Assembly: GCF_022201045.2 (NCBI RefSeq) | Contig: NC_068563.1 | Location: 23,657,001-23,721,000, forward strand | DNA length: 64,000 bases | DNA from: Citrus sinensis | Lineage: Eukaryota > Streptophyta > Magnoliopsida > Sapindales > Rutaceae | Reading direction: 5' to 3' | Shown here: positions 47,608 through 58,679 of the stretch, one piece after another | Layout: each line of letters begins with the position of its first letter | How positions within the stretch are numbered: position 1 is the stretch's first letter | The notes under the pieces: generated by a model | What the model was told of the DNA's origin: nothing | Databases searched by the model: none | What the model saw: only the letters and a program-made list of their open reading frames with translations | Position numbers and translations under genes: made by a program

Positions 47608-48886
47608 GATTATTGTTGCCCAGAAAGAGGGTACTCTTGAGGTTTTAATCGGTTAATGCAAAGGAAAGAATGTGAACAATGCCTGTTTGGTTTTGAGTGA
47701 GCAATTTGCAACTAGTATAAGACCATTTAAAATAAAATTTTAAATGTGGAGAGTCACATCATAAATAAAAATTTTAAAAGGCTTTTTAAATTAAGTTGTC
47801 TTTGTCTCTTTTTAATATTGAGTCATTTCCTCTTCAAATAGTACTATATTATATTTTTATCTCATCATTATTGAAGAGGTAGAAGTGATATAATTATTAG
47901 GCGAACTCTAAATTACACTTGACGTAACTTACGCCACACACATAACAACATATGGGTCTCACCAGTGTGTTACTGTTGTTGCATGTGTGTGGCGTAAGTT
48001 ACGTAACTTGGAGGGCTCCTAATTATTATTGTTTCAATGAAGGAACAAAATAATTAATATAATATAATATAATATAAAATAATTAATTTTTTTCCTCTTT
48101 TATTTGTTACATAAATAAACAAATAAAAATTTAAAGAATAAAATTAAAAAAATTTTGCAATGCTCTAATGCATTAAATTTGGAATAGCAAAAGACAACTG
48201 TCACTCGGTAACAGGCATGGATACAACATGAATACATTTCATTATCAAAAGTATTAATTATTGAATGGAATAATACAATCGATCTACTGCAGACCTTTTT
48301 TTCCCTCATGAGCTGTGTGGGTCACGAGGCCACTGGAGCTTAGGTGATTAAGCTTTCTGATCTGCTGTTGGGTAGGGCAACAGCGTACATAGCTTTTTGG
48401 CGGAATACTATATCTGTTCGTAGGGAACAGGCAGGCACGTGGACCACATTCTGAATGGCCCCCCGTTCATCTCATGTAACGTTAAAGTTAGGATGTGCAG
48501 TTGGCAAAATTTAATACAAGCAGCCAAAGTTATCCACTACCAGGGCGATCCCACTAAAGTTGACCTCTTCAGCAACAATGGCAGAGAAAAGTACCCTACT
48601 ACAACATAATGCTTGATAGAACCATCCAAACCAAGTTTTTCGTGCTGTATTATTACTGCTCAAGTAAACAGAACATGTGCAAAACCAATACTTAATGAAC
48701 TGAACAAGGCAAAATCAGCAAGTACGGCAATGTTGATCACTTCATAAATAACGAACTAGCACAGATTGGGAGGCCTAAATGATTTGTAGAGAAACAGTCT
48801 CTACGGTTAGCACATATTACGGGAAAATGAATAGTTCAATGTTGAAGCTTGTAAAGTTAGAATAGTTGTGGCCATAGACAGAAACA
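47608..48886. other. Promoter of the aspartyl protease and tail end of the NSRP1 gene
   Basis: Two genes meet here: the protease is transcribed left from 47607, and the NSRP1 3' UTR enters from the right, probably covering about 48200-48886. A 122-bp MITE (47899-48020) lies between. Nothing else is recognised. Confidence 0.5.
47899..48020. mobile_element. Palindromic MITE, 122 bp
   Basis: Two long arms face each other: the left has ACGTAACTTACGCCACACAC and the right its near-exact complement GTGTGTGGCGTAAGTTACGT, with outer ends AGGCGAACTCTAA and, reverse-complemented, AGGAGCCCTCCAA. AATTATT flanks both ends (at least 7 bp; AT-rich context makes the exact length unclear). The arms could fold into a hairpin of about 50 bp. 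Confidence 0.7.
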
Positions 48887-51800
48887 TTATTGTTCCTTCG
48901 CTTTCTTGCGTGCCATAAACCGCTCTTTAGCAGCAGCTAGTGCATCTTGACCTCTTTTGTGATGGTCAGGCTTTGGTTGGCCATCAGATGGTTTCTCAAC
49001 CGAAGGTTTTTCTTGCTCTGAACTGTCTGAAACTGGCCTGTCAGATGCTGGGTTTGATTCTGAGGACTCGATGCTTCTTCTAGAAGTCGAAGTTTCAGCC
49101 TGATGCCCTTCTTTCCCTCTGGAAGACTCCGCAGCAGAGTTTGAGTAGGCAGACAAACGTTCTTTCTCTGGTGTGTCAGCAGCTCTTTGTATTTCCTCTT
49201 TCTCTGGCCTTCTTTGTTCGGCCTTCTTGTCTACCTCTTTCTCTGGCTTTGTTACTTCAGCCTTCTTGTCTAAATTCATTGAGTCCTTGTTGCCTCCACC
49301 AAAGGCAACATTTTTATGAAGGTTGAAGTAAAAATCACTCACATCAGTCTTCTTGGTGACCTTCAGAACAGAGATACGAACATGAAACAAATTAGAAAAA
49401 TAGCTGAAGGAAGTTCATTAGATGCAGACTATAGATTTCTAAGATATGAAATCATACAAGTGTCAATTACGATCAAGTGGGAAATAATATCAGAATGCAA
49501 TTTGCGTTAAATACTAATTCAGTTCTATCAAGTAAATACCACTCACAATCACACAGTAGTTCATTAATATTTGATAAGCAATAAAGGATGCACTAGATAT
49601 GCTTTCAGGCAATAACCTAATGCAACATCAACGATTAAAAAAAAATTAACGGTGATTGAGATTAAATGATGGTAACAATTCATGATTTTTATGCATAGAT
49701 GTAGATTTAAAAAAAAAAAAATTGTACATCAATGTAAATCAAACCCATCCAAACCCTGATATGGCCAGATGAAATACAGCATCTAAGATTTCTTAAGTTA
49801 TCAAACCAATAAACACTTTACAAGGTATATTATCCACTTGATAAAAAGCCTAAACCATGTCCTAAAATTCACCTCTGGCATATTCAAGCCAAATCTACAG
49901 AATACAGAATGACCAGATAAAATAAATTTGAAAATGTCACAATATATGAGGAAAAAAAAAAAACCACATACACAAAAGGCAGCATGCAGTATCAGATTCC
50001 CTAGGTGCAAGATTGCTGCCTTCTTTGCATATAGTATCCATAAGGAAGCTGCTAAGAACCCATGCTAAATGGTATGAGATTATTCGATCCAATTGCTCTA
50101 GGGGGGCACTAAGGGCTTCCATACCCAGACCAGAGCACTTATATCATGATTCCAGAGCATTGCCCTAAAACTGTTCATCGTAATTAGTATCACTGCATGG
50201 TAGATACAAGGGTATTCCAGCACACATTGGATGTAAGGGTGCTAGGCTAATGCTACTACCTAGGTAGTACTTGCTCATCCAATCTTGCACAAGGCGGCAG
50301 CAAGTACCTCATACTATAAGGTACAGGAATTTTGCGACTCATTAAATGGTTGTATAACCTTTGGTTCCCTCCACCCCATCCAAAAACAGAAAAGGTCAGG
50401 GTGGTGGATTGATTCAGAACCATACAAAGCATTTGCATTACCCCTTATATTTTTATGCAGAAGCAAAAAGGATAAACTTCCAACAGGATTACAACTATGA
50501 TATAGGTCAAAAGCATAACAAGATAACAGCTTTATATCAAGCGAGGTCAAAAACAGAAAAGGTCAGGATGGTAGATTGATTCAGAACCATACAAAGCATT
50601 TGCATTACCCCTTATATTTTTATGCAGAAGCAAAAAGGATAAACTTCCAACAGGAATACAACTATGATATAGGTCAAAAGCATAAAAAGATAACAGCTTT
50701 ATATCAAGAGAGGATAGAAGTTATGAGGGCTGAATAACTGGATTGGGGATGTTTGATTGTACTTTTTGAGCATACAAGGGCTGATGCAAAACTAAGGAAC
50801 GAGAAAGCATTATAATGAGCTTTAGATATGAAAACTTGAAGATGGATTTAGTGGAATGAGTGGTTGAAGTTCACTGTTTTCTTCTTTCTACCTCATCTCA
50901 TCATGCTTTTCAAATTTCTTCTTGGTGACTGAGAAGACAGTAAGTGTGCAAAACAAGAATGGGGGAAGTTCAAAACAACCTATATTTTATTTCCTCCAGA
51001 AGGAACAAACACAGATATCAGATAACAAATTTGACCAAACACAAGAAGTCTCCCCACTGCCACATGCGTATTATGAACACCATAACACTCTTACAAGAAT
51101 AGCATAATAAACAGAAGTTAGCATCTAACCAAGATAGATAAAATAGCTATTATATGACATTTTCTCCTAAATAAACCAAATGAAATCTATTTGCGTTTCT
51201 CCTATCAGGTAAAAGCATTCTAGCAAAAAAGATGAAATAGCTATTTCCAGTCATTTCAAAAGTCCCTTTATGAAATACCCGAAAAGACTGTCTTACACCT
51301 CCATCAAATTGTGATTCACAAGACACGTTGAAAGACAAAATGACAGATAATCCATTTATCATTATGATAACTCGAAAATATCACACTGTTCCCATAAATT
51401 GTACACAAATGCAGTCCAAGACACAAGGAACTGATGAAAAATTTTGAATAAAAGTTTGTAAGTACCAGTTGAATAACTAATTTTAAGCTCATATACTTCA
51501 TGAAGATCAGTAGACGAGATAAAAAAACGCTACCAAAATTCAAATAACAGGAAAAAGTAATCAGAAAAATTTAAGCAGTGACATAATTAAAAGTGTAAAG
51601 ATCACAAGGGAAAAATTAGACATACATCATCTCTCTCATCTCGAAGATCACGCAAGGCTTGTTCACGAGCCCACCTTTGCTGCTCTTCAAGTTTCTTCTT
51701 GTAAGCACCTGTAACAAATTTTTCCTTGTCTGCAAAAAGGTGGTCTTCCTTGCTTCTCTCTTTAGTAAGTTTCCTCTCATAGATTATGTCATGCTCCCGC

Positions 51801-52374
51801 TTTCGCTCGTCAGCTTTGTGAATCAGTTTATGAATATATTTCGGCTTAATCAAGATACAATCACACCAATTATTTATTAAAGTCAGCATACCGCATAAAA
51901 TAAAGCTAAATTAAAAAATGATTGAATTATTATTATTAACTTTACATATACCTGTGTGTCTGCACGATCCTGCACTTTACGTCGGACACTTTTCTGCTTC
52001 ATCTCATCATAACATCCGTCATAATCAAACACATTTGGATCCTCTGCCAAGGCCTTCCTTTGCTGCTCCTCAATCTTTAAAATTAACAAAAGCATGACAG
52101 TTAATTTCATTTATTTATAAATAATTAATTTGATTTATTTATAAGTAAATTAGACAAATAATAAAATAAAGAAATAAAAAATCAGAGAATCTTTTACCTC
52201 TTTGAGAGCCCTGTTCTTGATAGCTTGGCGGGAGATTTCTCCCTCCACGTCGTCGCCGCCGCCGCCGTCGTCATCAAGACCAAAAGCCTTAGGCGGTGGC
52301 AACGGAGGCTTATTTGTTGGCTGTTTCTTTTGTTGTGATGGATTAACCCTAAGTTGCAAGCCGTATTTACTCAT
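48887..52374 (-). CDS. Nuclear speckle splicing regulatory protein 1 (NSRP1/CCDC55) homologue
   Basis: Four exons in phase 0: 52374-52198, 51952-52074 (read right to left), 51844-51626 and 49360-48887, joining to 330 residues. The N-terminus MSKYGLQLRV is the typical start of this family, followed by a Pro/Lys and an Asp/Gly stretch. The conserved coiled-coil domain runs from about residue 50 to 185: QAIKNRALKE, DPNVFDYDGCYDEM, PKYIHKLIHKADERK, YERKLTKERSKEDHLFADKE and FVTGAYKKKLEEQ. The C-terminal half is low-complexity Lys/Glu/Ser/Pro and ends in a basic RFMARKKAKEQ. Mammalian NSRP1 is in nuclear speckles and alters splice choice; the plant role is inferred. A 5' UTR intron at 52392-52497 fits consensus sites. 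The large third intron (51625-49361, 2.3 kb) contains a 167-bp tandem duplication. Confidence 0.92.
50381..50713. repeat. Tandem duplication of 167 bp in an NSRP1 intron
   Basis: CAAAAACAGAAAAGGTCAGG starts at 50381 and 50548. The two copies share nearly every base through AACAGCTTTATATCAAG, so the event is recent. It is intronic and should not alter the protein. Confidence 0.9.
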
Positions 52375-52498
52375 GATTTTTCAATTATACGCTGCGATTG
52401 ATTTTGGACCAAATATAAACCTCAAGAATGCTAATTATATAAAATTATTGATGTATTAAAAAAAAAACGAGGAGATAGAATGAAAATCGATGGGTACC

Positions 52499-52886
52499 TG
52501 AGTCGATTCATCGGCTCCAGCGAACGAGTTTACAAAGCTGATTAAAGGTTCTTTTCGTACAGAATTGAGCACAGAGCACGTGATCAATTTAAAGCTGTGA
52601 TAATCTGCTTCTTCTGAAGTGTTCACGAAAGCATAGGAAAGGCGAACTGAATTCTGAAAGGGAGGAATTGGTGAAATTAATTTGCAGATTAGAGTGCGGA
52701 AACGACGTCGGCCTTTGGTTTTAACATTTTTATAAAAGGCGGCGTTGTTTTTATTTTATTTTTTTATTTTGAAAAATTGACCACTTTGCACTAAAAGTGA
52801 AAAATCAACCTAACTTGGACTTGCAAGGACCGGATTACCCTTCTCTTTTGCATAACAAATCCTCTATGCAGCCTAATTTCTTTTTG
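52499..52886 (-). promoter_or_regulatory. 5' UTR exon and promoter region of the NSRP1 homologue
   Basis: The leader exon ends at a donor (ACTCAG followed by GTACCC, minus strand) at 52498. The transcription start is probably near 52.65-52.72 kb, before GC-containing sequence (AAACGACGTCGGCC). No TATA box is clear. The MULE begins only about 200 bp further out. Confidence 0.4.
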
Positions 52887-53010
52887 GGATATTATTATTT
52901 TACTATCAAAGTTTTACTGACATATTATGTCAGTACTAAAATTTACTGAAAAATATATTTTACTACCAAAATTTTGCGCGGTTATCATTTTACTACCATT
53001 TCGTTAACAA
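52887..53010 (+). repeat. Left terminal inverted repeat of the MULE
   Basis: It contains three versions of a TTTTACTAYCAAARTTTT-like motif and a near-perfect palindrome, TACTGACATATTATGTCAGTA. The same parts occur in the right repeat. Confidence 0.9.
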
Positions 53011-53219
53011 AATGTTAGTGCTCAACAGAAATTATGTTAAAAGTCGATTCTACCCTAGGATCATAAAAGACAATTTTACCTTTTGAAAAGAAAGAAACAA
53101 CAAAAGCAAAAATTACAAGAAATGCCTAAGAAAATAGCGGTTAGAACAAAAAACAATTATTTTCTTGGCTTATAAAAGCTAGAATTTACAGGCTTACAAA
53201 CATATTAGCAAACCATTTC

Positions 53220-53590
53220 ATCAACACCAGCAACCTCACAGTTATAATCAACACAACAGCCTTATAAACACACTAGCAAACCCATTTGAAACACCCCAGC
53301 AACCTCACTTGAATACTAATAACCCCATCTTAACAGCAATAACCTTATTTCAAACACACTACCTGCGTTACTTGAACACTAACAACCATTTTTCAAACAC
53401 ACTAGCAACCTCACTTAAACACTAACAACCCTATTTCAACACACACCAGTGGCCTCATTTCAACCCTAACAACCCTGTATCAACAATAGCCTGATACTAA
53501 ACACCTGCAATTCTGAAACACACCAGCAACCCCATAGTAAACACCTGCAACCTCAGACTAAACATCAGCAACCTCACACCAAAAGTACTG
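53220..53590 (+). repeat. Imperfect short repeats inside the left MULE end
   Basis: AACACACCAGCAACCTCA-like units recur many times with irregular spacing (for example AGCAACCTCAC near 53229, 53300, 53402 and 53565). They lie in the probable leader or promoter of the GRF ORF and encode nothing. Confidence 0.6.
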
Positions 53591-53739
53591 AAATTTAAAC
53601 ACTTTTATCATACAAAAATAACAAGAATAAGGCACAACAAATACTTGAATTCATTAAAACACAATATCCACCTCTTTCCTATCTTCAGTCAAAACCAAAT
53701 AATTTTTCACCCTTCACACATATAAATTCAAACAGAATA

Positions 53740-54093
53740 ATGGCCTCCAGCAGCCACACAAGCATTAGTTCTAGGGGTCGAGCTAAGAAACTTGCGGAAG
53801 TAACTTGCTACCCTAAATACTGCAACTGTGGAGTGCAGGCATGTGCTATGGTATCTATTATGTCAGAAAATCCTAACAAACTATTTTGGATATGCAGGTA
53901 TAAAAAGTGTAATTTTTGGCAATGGGCAGCAAAAGAAGATTTAGAAATGCGTAACAGCACATCTAGTTATGGCTTGAACCTAAATGAAGATGTATTGAAG
54001 ATGAATGAAAGACTACGATGCACTGAAGCGAAGCTAAAATTGGTCCTAGTTTTTTGGCCTCTTGATAGGCTTATTTATGAGAAAGTAATGTAA
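53740..54093 (+). CDS. GRF-type zinc-finger small protein carried by the MULE
   Basis: An intact ORF of 117 residues starting MASSSHTS. Cys28, Cys30, Cys52 and Cys57 with the intervening NPNKLFWIC and the trailing CNFWQW fit the GRF zinc finger (C-x-C ... F-x-C ... C-x-F-x-W), a nucleic-acid-binding fold. Before it lies a basic SRGRAKK stretch. After it comes a short polar and probably helical part, ending in a hydrophobic VLVFWPLDRLIY. Plant genomes contain many such small GRF proteins (At4g04775-like, from memory) with a coiled coil and a C-terminal membrane segment; this one is short at the end. It lies wholly inside the MULE, facing the transposase gene, where maize MuDR carries mudrB. 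Whether it takes part in transposition is not known. Confidence is high for the domain, lower for function. Confidence 0.75.
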   Translation: MASSSHTSISSRGRAKKLAEVTCYPKYCNCGVQACAMVSIMSENPNKLFWICRYKKCNFWQWAAKEDLEMRNSTSSYGLNLNEDVLKMNERLRCTEAKLKLVLVFWPLDRLIYEKVM

Positions 54094-54230
54094 TAGAAGT
54101 AATTTAATATGTAAGCAAAGTCAAAAGTAGTCAAAAGTAATCCAAAGTACTTCCATTATCATTGGTGAAAAATAAGAGTTTGTGCTTGAAATGCCTATCC
54201 GCAGTACTGTCAGGTTGTGAATTCAAAAAA

Positions 54231-54370
54231 CACCACAGCAGCTTACTGCACTAATAATAGTTTATGCATTCAACAAACACCACAGCAGTCTAATGCACTA
54301 ATAATAGTTTGTACATTTCAAAAAACGCCACAGTAGCCTAATGCACTAGTGACAGTTTGTGCATTTCAGA
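54231..54370. repeat. Array of three 47-48-bp units between the two MULE genes
   Basis: CACCACAGCAG begins at 54231 and 54278, and its variant CGCCACAGTAG at 54326. Each is followed by YTAATGCACTARTRAYAGTTT-like sequence. The array sits just downstream of the GRF stop, where both genes would terminate. Confidence 0.75.
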
Positions 54371-54539
54371 TTCATAATATCCTAACGATAACACTCTGCT
54401 AACCATCTATGATATGTGAAGCTTGTGAGCCTTGAGTTTGATTTGGAGAAAGATTGTCAGCTTCATATCGGCTTGCACAAAATATATATAATTTCATTAT
54501 CTATGAAGTATTCAAAAAATTATAACAATAAAAAAAACA

Positions 54540-57500
54540 CCACAGTACCTCCTCTTGCTCTGCTACCTCGACCTCGACCTCTACCTCTAGATGCCATTCC
54601 TCTGCCACCTCCTCTCACTCTGCTACCTCGACCCCTGTTACCTCCTCTTCCCTTATTATTCGTAAACATCTCGTCTGGACAACTCACAACCTATTTAAAT
54701 TGAAATATATAAATATAAAAAAATTATGAAAAACTACAACAAACTAAAAATTATTCCATATTCAAACCAACATTTGCCATTCTTTTTCTTCTCTTCGAAG
54801 TAGTTTCTGAATTAGAACTTTCTCCCGACCCACTGAGACCCTATTTAAAATTACATATTCAACAAAAATTAATAAAGAATTAAGCTCGGTATACACAAAA
54901 ATAATTAAAAAGTTAATACATTGATACATGATTCTGAGCTCTTATTTGTCTTGCTATTGATGGCCTCAATGCGCACTTTCAGACATTGTGGTTTATCCCA
55001 CCGCAAAAGGAACAACAGACATAGAATGATCTGTTTTTTTTCACTGGCTCAGTGGCTGCCCTCTTCCTTGAATTCTTCGGTCTTCCAATCTTCTTAGTAA
55101 TCTCAGGTGGAGAAAGTTTTGGTCTATCACATGGGTCCCAAGTAACCTTATCAGGAATTGGTTGAAACATCACAACATAAGTGTTCAAATATGCTTGTTT
55201 CGTGAAGTATTTTGGCCAGTACTCTTTTACCGTGTGTCTTGCATGACTAATTGCAGCCATAACATGAGCATAGGGGAGTCCGGATAGTTCCCAATGACCA
55301 CAGTTGTAGGACCTGCTCACCAGATCAACGATGAACCTTCTCGCTGGATAATAACTCTTGTTTTTAACCTGAGAGCAATAGCACAATAATTAAAAGCATA
55401 TAGGAAAAAATAATGTTATATAACTAAATTTCTAAAATTGTAGAGAACTTGCTCTTTTATTGTGTAATATAAAGAATTATCATTGCTAGTTAACTCTAAA
55501 GCAATGATAAGAAGATTACGCAAAATGGAGTGTAAATAAAAAAACATATATTATACACATAAGTCTTTCTCTACTAGAATTTTCAAAGTGAATTCAGATT
55601 GTAATTTCAAGTAATTATAAATATGTGTTTTACTCTAAACTCGATACAGTAATAGTTCAGCTATATAAAAATATATTTCAAAACAAAAATATTTCAGATT
55701 TATACCTAAAAGTGAAGATCACCAGAAGCCATTGCAGTCATTTTGCTTCCGGTCTCATAAGCATAATTTAATTCTTTTTCACTCGAGGTGGAATATTGGA
55801 CCAAGATTGTGCTTCTTTTCTTCTTTCTGTGAATAATGTTATAAACATGTATCGGATATCTTCAAGCGTAGTCAGACAAGGCTTCTCTCTATGGGGTAAG
55901 ATCCAGTTGTTGAAGCAGTTCGAAGTGTTATTACTTGTACAATCCACTTTGCAATTCTTGTCATACTCATGTCTTGACCAAGTAAACCCAACAAGTTCTC
56001 TCTCTAACCACTGCCAGGCCTCTAACTTCTCTTTTTTCAACTTTTCCATTGCAGCTGCATGGTTAAACTTATTAGTGCTACTGACAGCTCTCCAAAACAG
56101 ATTCTCAAAGTAACTCCAGGATGATCTTTAGAGAAGTTCGAATATATATGTCTAGCACATGACCTATAAAATGCAGTCAACTGTGTATTCCTAATTGCTC
56201 CCAGCAATCTTTTGCCTATCACTGCAAAAGGTGATCTGATCTGATCCATTATCGAAATACGAATGTAGAATTTTTAAAAATCATGTCCAAGTTTCAGTGT
56301 TCTCTATCTCACACACTGCTATTGTTAATGGAACCATTCCATTATTAGCATCCATACTTACAGCAGCTAATAGAACTCCACCATACTTTGATTTCAAATG
56401 ACATCCGTCCAACCCAATGTATGGCCTACAACCATTATAAAGTGCATTTCTTTGGGCTGGAAATGCCATAAAAAATCTCTGAAATAACACTTTTTCTGGC
56501 ATATTTACTGCATTGCAAAGTACTTTGCAAATTACACCTGGATCATACTTCAGAATCACCGCAGCATATTGAAAGAGATCCTCATAGCCCCTTGCATGGT
56601 CTCCATGAATGTCTGTCCTTGCCCTCTCTCTGGCTCTATACAACTTTAAATTCCCTATCCTCACACCAAACGTCTCTTGCATAAACTCGTGAAGAACAGA
56701 AATCTTCACATGAGGATCCACAACGACTTTGCTCTTTATTTTCTCTGCTATCCATTTGCTGGTCACATTCAAAGACATTTCGGTCTATCTGTAATCATGT
56801 TTATTCTGTAACTGTTTAATTACAAATCCACCATTACCTCTGATTTTACCTCCCACCACATACCATGAACAGCCATCAATCTTGTATTTACCGTAAAATC
56901 TCATACAATCATTGTACACCTTTGCAATTTCAAAGTTTTTATCCACCATCACTTCACCCAACACCTTCCTAAAGTGGTCAACATCATCAAACACATCTCC
57001 TAACCTCAGTTTATGCTTACCATCAGGCCTTGGCTTATACATATGCACTTCAATATAATCTTTTAATTGAGTAATGCCCAAATCAAAATCTGAGTAAGAT
57101 GTATTTGCCAATAATTGAGGATTTGCATCAATTGATTCATCGTCAGAGCTAGATCCCCCATCATCCATAACTTCTGCATCCTCAGCTATGTTTTGGTGAT
57201 TTATACGACTACCATCAGTAGTAAATTCTTTGTTAAAATCTGACAACCAATCATCATCGTCGTTGTCATCAACATTCTGCTGAACATTCTCATTCTTAAC
57301 AATTTGTGGTTCGTCTCTGCCTTTACTCTTAGAAGGTGATTCATCTTCATTAACATCAGTCTCACACCCAACATTCTCAGCAAGGTTTATTTGTGGCCCA
57401 TGTATGCCTACAAGCCTAGATGGTGGTTCATTTTCACTTTCATTTACCCATGCAACTTGCTCTGCAGATAGCGGAACTCCTAAGGCATGTAGCAGGGATT

Positions 57501-57810
57501 GTATCACCCCACCAAGTTCTAAATCAGGACGTAGGGTTGGCAACACAGTGACTTTAAATACTAGCACTTGTAATGAGTCATGTACCATGAACATAATCCG
57601 CAACATTGCATCAATATCTACAATAACTTCCACATTATTCCTTAGGCTGGTGACAAGTAATTGCACACTTTCAGGAGTGGTTAACCCGTTTTGACTTGTA
57701 ATCTTTACCACCTCATTCTTCAGCTGCAGCAGACTGTATTCATTTGGTTCAATCGACCATTTACAATGTTTTTTGCCTTTGTAGATTATATGTAGTTGTA
57801 TTGGTAACAT
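54540..57810 (-). pseudogene. MULE transposase (mudrA-like), decayed
   Basis: The reading starts at the ATG at 57810, just after an acceptor-like site. Domains in order: an N-terminal PB1-like part (IQLHIIYKGKKHCKW), an acidic linker, the MuDR N-terminal domain (LGDVFDDVDHFRKVL to NKHDYR, about 57000-56786), the MULE catalytic domain (PYIGLDGCHLKSKYGG, about 56440-56380, onward), and a SWIM zinc-finger region (NCGHWELSGLPYAHVMA, about 55300). It ends with a zinc knuckle (CSFCGGINHN) and an Arg/Gly-rich tail read from about 54690-54540. Lesions: an in-frame TAG after HDYR, a TGA where the catalytic domain has Trp (TETWT then stop), at least three single-base shifts (near 56220, 56110 and 55770) and a stop inside the zinc knuckle. 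Two SWIM cysteines are Tyr. A likely intron lies at about 55690-55372. It cannot make a full transposase. Confidence 0.9.
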
Positions 57811-58174
57811 GATCTGCAAAAAGCAACCAGTGAACAAAAATTGGTAACGTTAATTCTAGTAATATGAACATAACAAAATTCACAACTTAACTATAAAAAG
57901 CAAACAATAACAGAAATTCTTATACTGGTAACAAGATTCACAAAAAATAAGGAAAAATTCTCAAAGCTAGATCTCCAACAATAACAGAATTAACAAAATT
58001 CTAATGTCAGTACCACGGACAACGACAAAGAACACATTAACAAAAAATTATGCTACAAAATTAATATTATAATATATGAAATTCAAGTATTATTCACAAC
58101 AAAAAACAATAACAATTTAATTAACGAAAAAATTAATGAACAATAAGCGAATAAAAAGGCAGGGTCAACAACTC

Positions 58175-58402
58175 ACAGTAGAGAGCACAAACACTAGTGG
58201 AGTCGGCTGTCACTCAACTACGAGGGAGAGAGATCGGAGACGGAGGTTTCACAGTGGAGAGTGCAAACGATAATGGAGTCGACCATCACTCAGCAACGAC
58301 GAAGAGAGATCGGAGACGGAGGTTTCACAGTGGAGAGTGCAAACGATAGTGGAGTCGACCATCACTCAGCAACGACGAAGAGAGATCAGAGACAGAGGTT
58401 TC
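58175..58402. repeat. Three 76-bp tandem units beside the right MULE end
   Basis: Units start at 58175, 58251 and 58327 with ACAGTGGAGAGTGCAAACGA (first unit slightly changed) and end GGAGACGGAGGTTTC. They lie between the right TIR and the transposase start, where its promoter and leader should be. Confidence 0.9.
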
Positions 58403-58555
58403 ACAATGAGAGAGAGGGCCGGTCGATTTTGTTATTAAATATTCTGTCAAAACGCTATGTTTTGCTTCAACTCAAAATGTCTTTAATGCCCTTATATCCA
58501 GAAATGTCTTTTATGCCCTTATTACATCAGCAACACATCAGTAAATTTTTAATGT

Positions 58556-58679
58556 TGTTAACGGAATGGTAGTAAAATGATAACCGTGCAAAACTTTGGT
58601 AGTAAAATGCACTTTTCGGCAAACCTTGGTACTGACATGATATGTCAGTAAAACTTTGGTAGTAAAATGATAATACCCC
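58556..58679 (-). repeat. Right terminal inverted repeat of the MULE
   Basis: Inverted copy of 52887-53010 with scattered base changes, no large gap. The TACTGACAT/ATGTCAGTA palindrome is kept. Confidence 0.9.

Larger units (their letters stand above)
52887..58679. mobile_element. Mutator-like element (MULE), 5793 bp, two genes, 124-bp TIRs
   Basis: The ends are 124-bp inverted repeats, 52887-53010 and 58556-58679, beginning GGGATATTATTATTTTAC and (reverse complement) GGGGTATTATCATTTTAC. The flanking 9 bp are TTTCTTTTT and TTTATTTTT, a Mutator-length target duplication with one difference. Inside, a transposase gene (now broken) reads leftward from next to the right TIR, and a small GRF zinc-finger ORF reads rightward from about 730 bp inside the left TIR, so the two converge. 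Repeats next to each end may be regulatory. Autonomous movement is ruled out by the transposase lesions. Confidence 0.93.
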
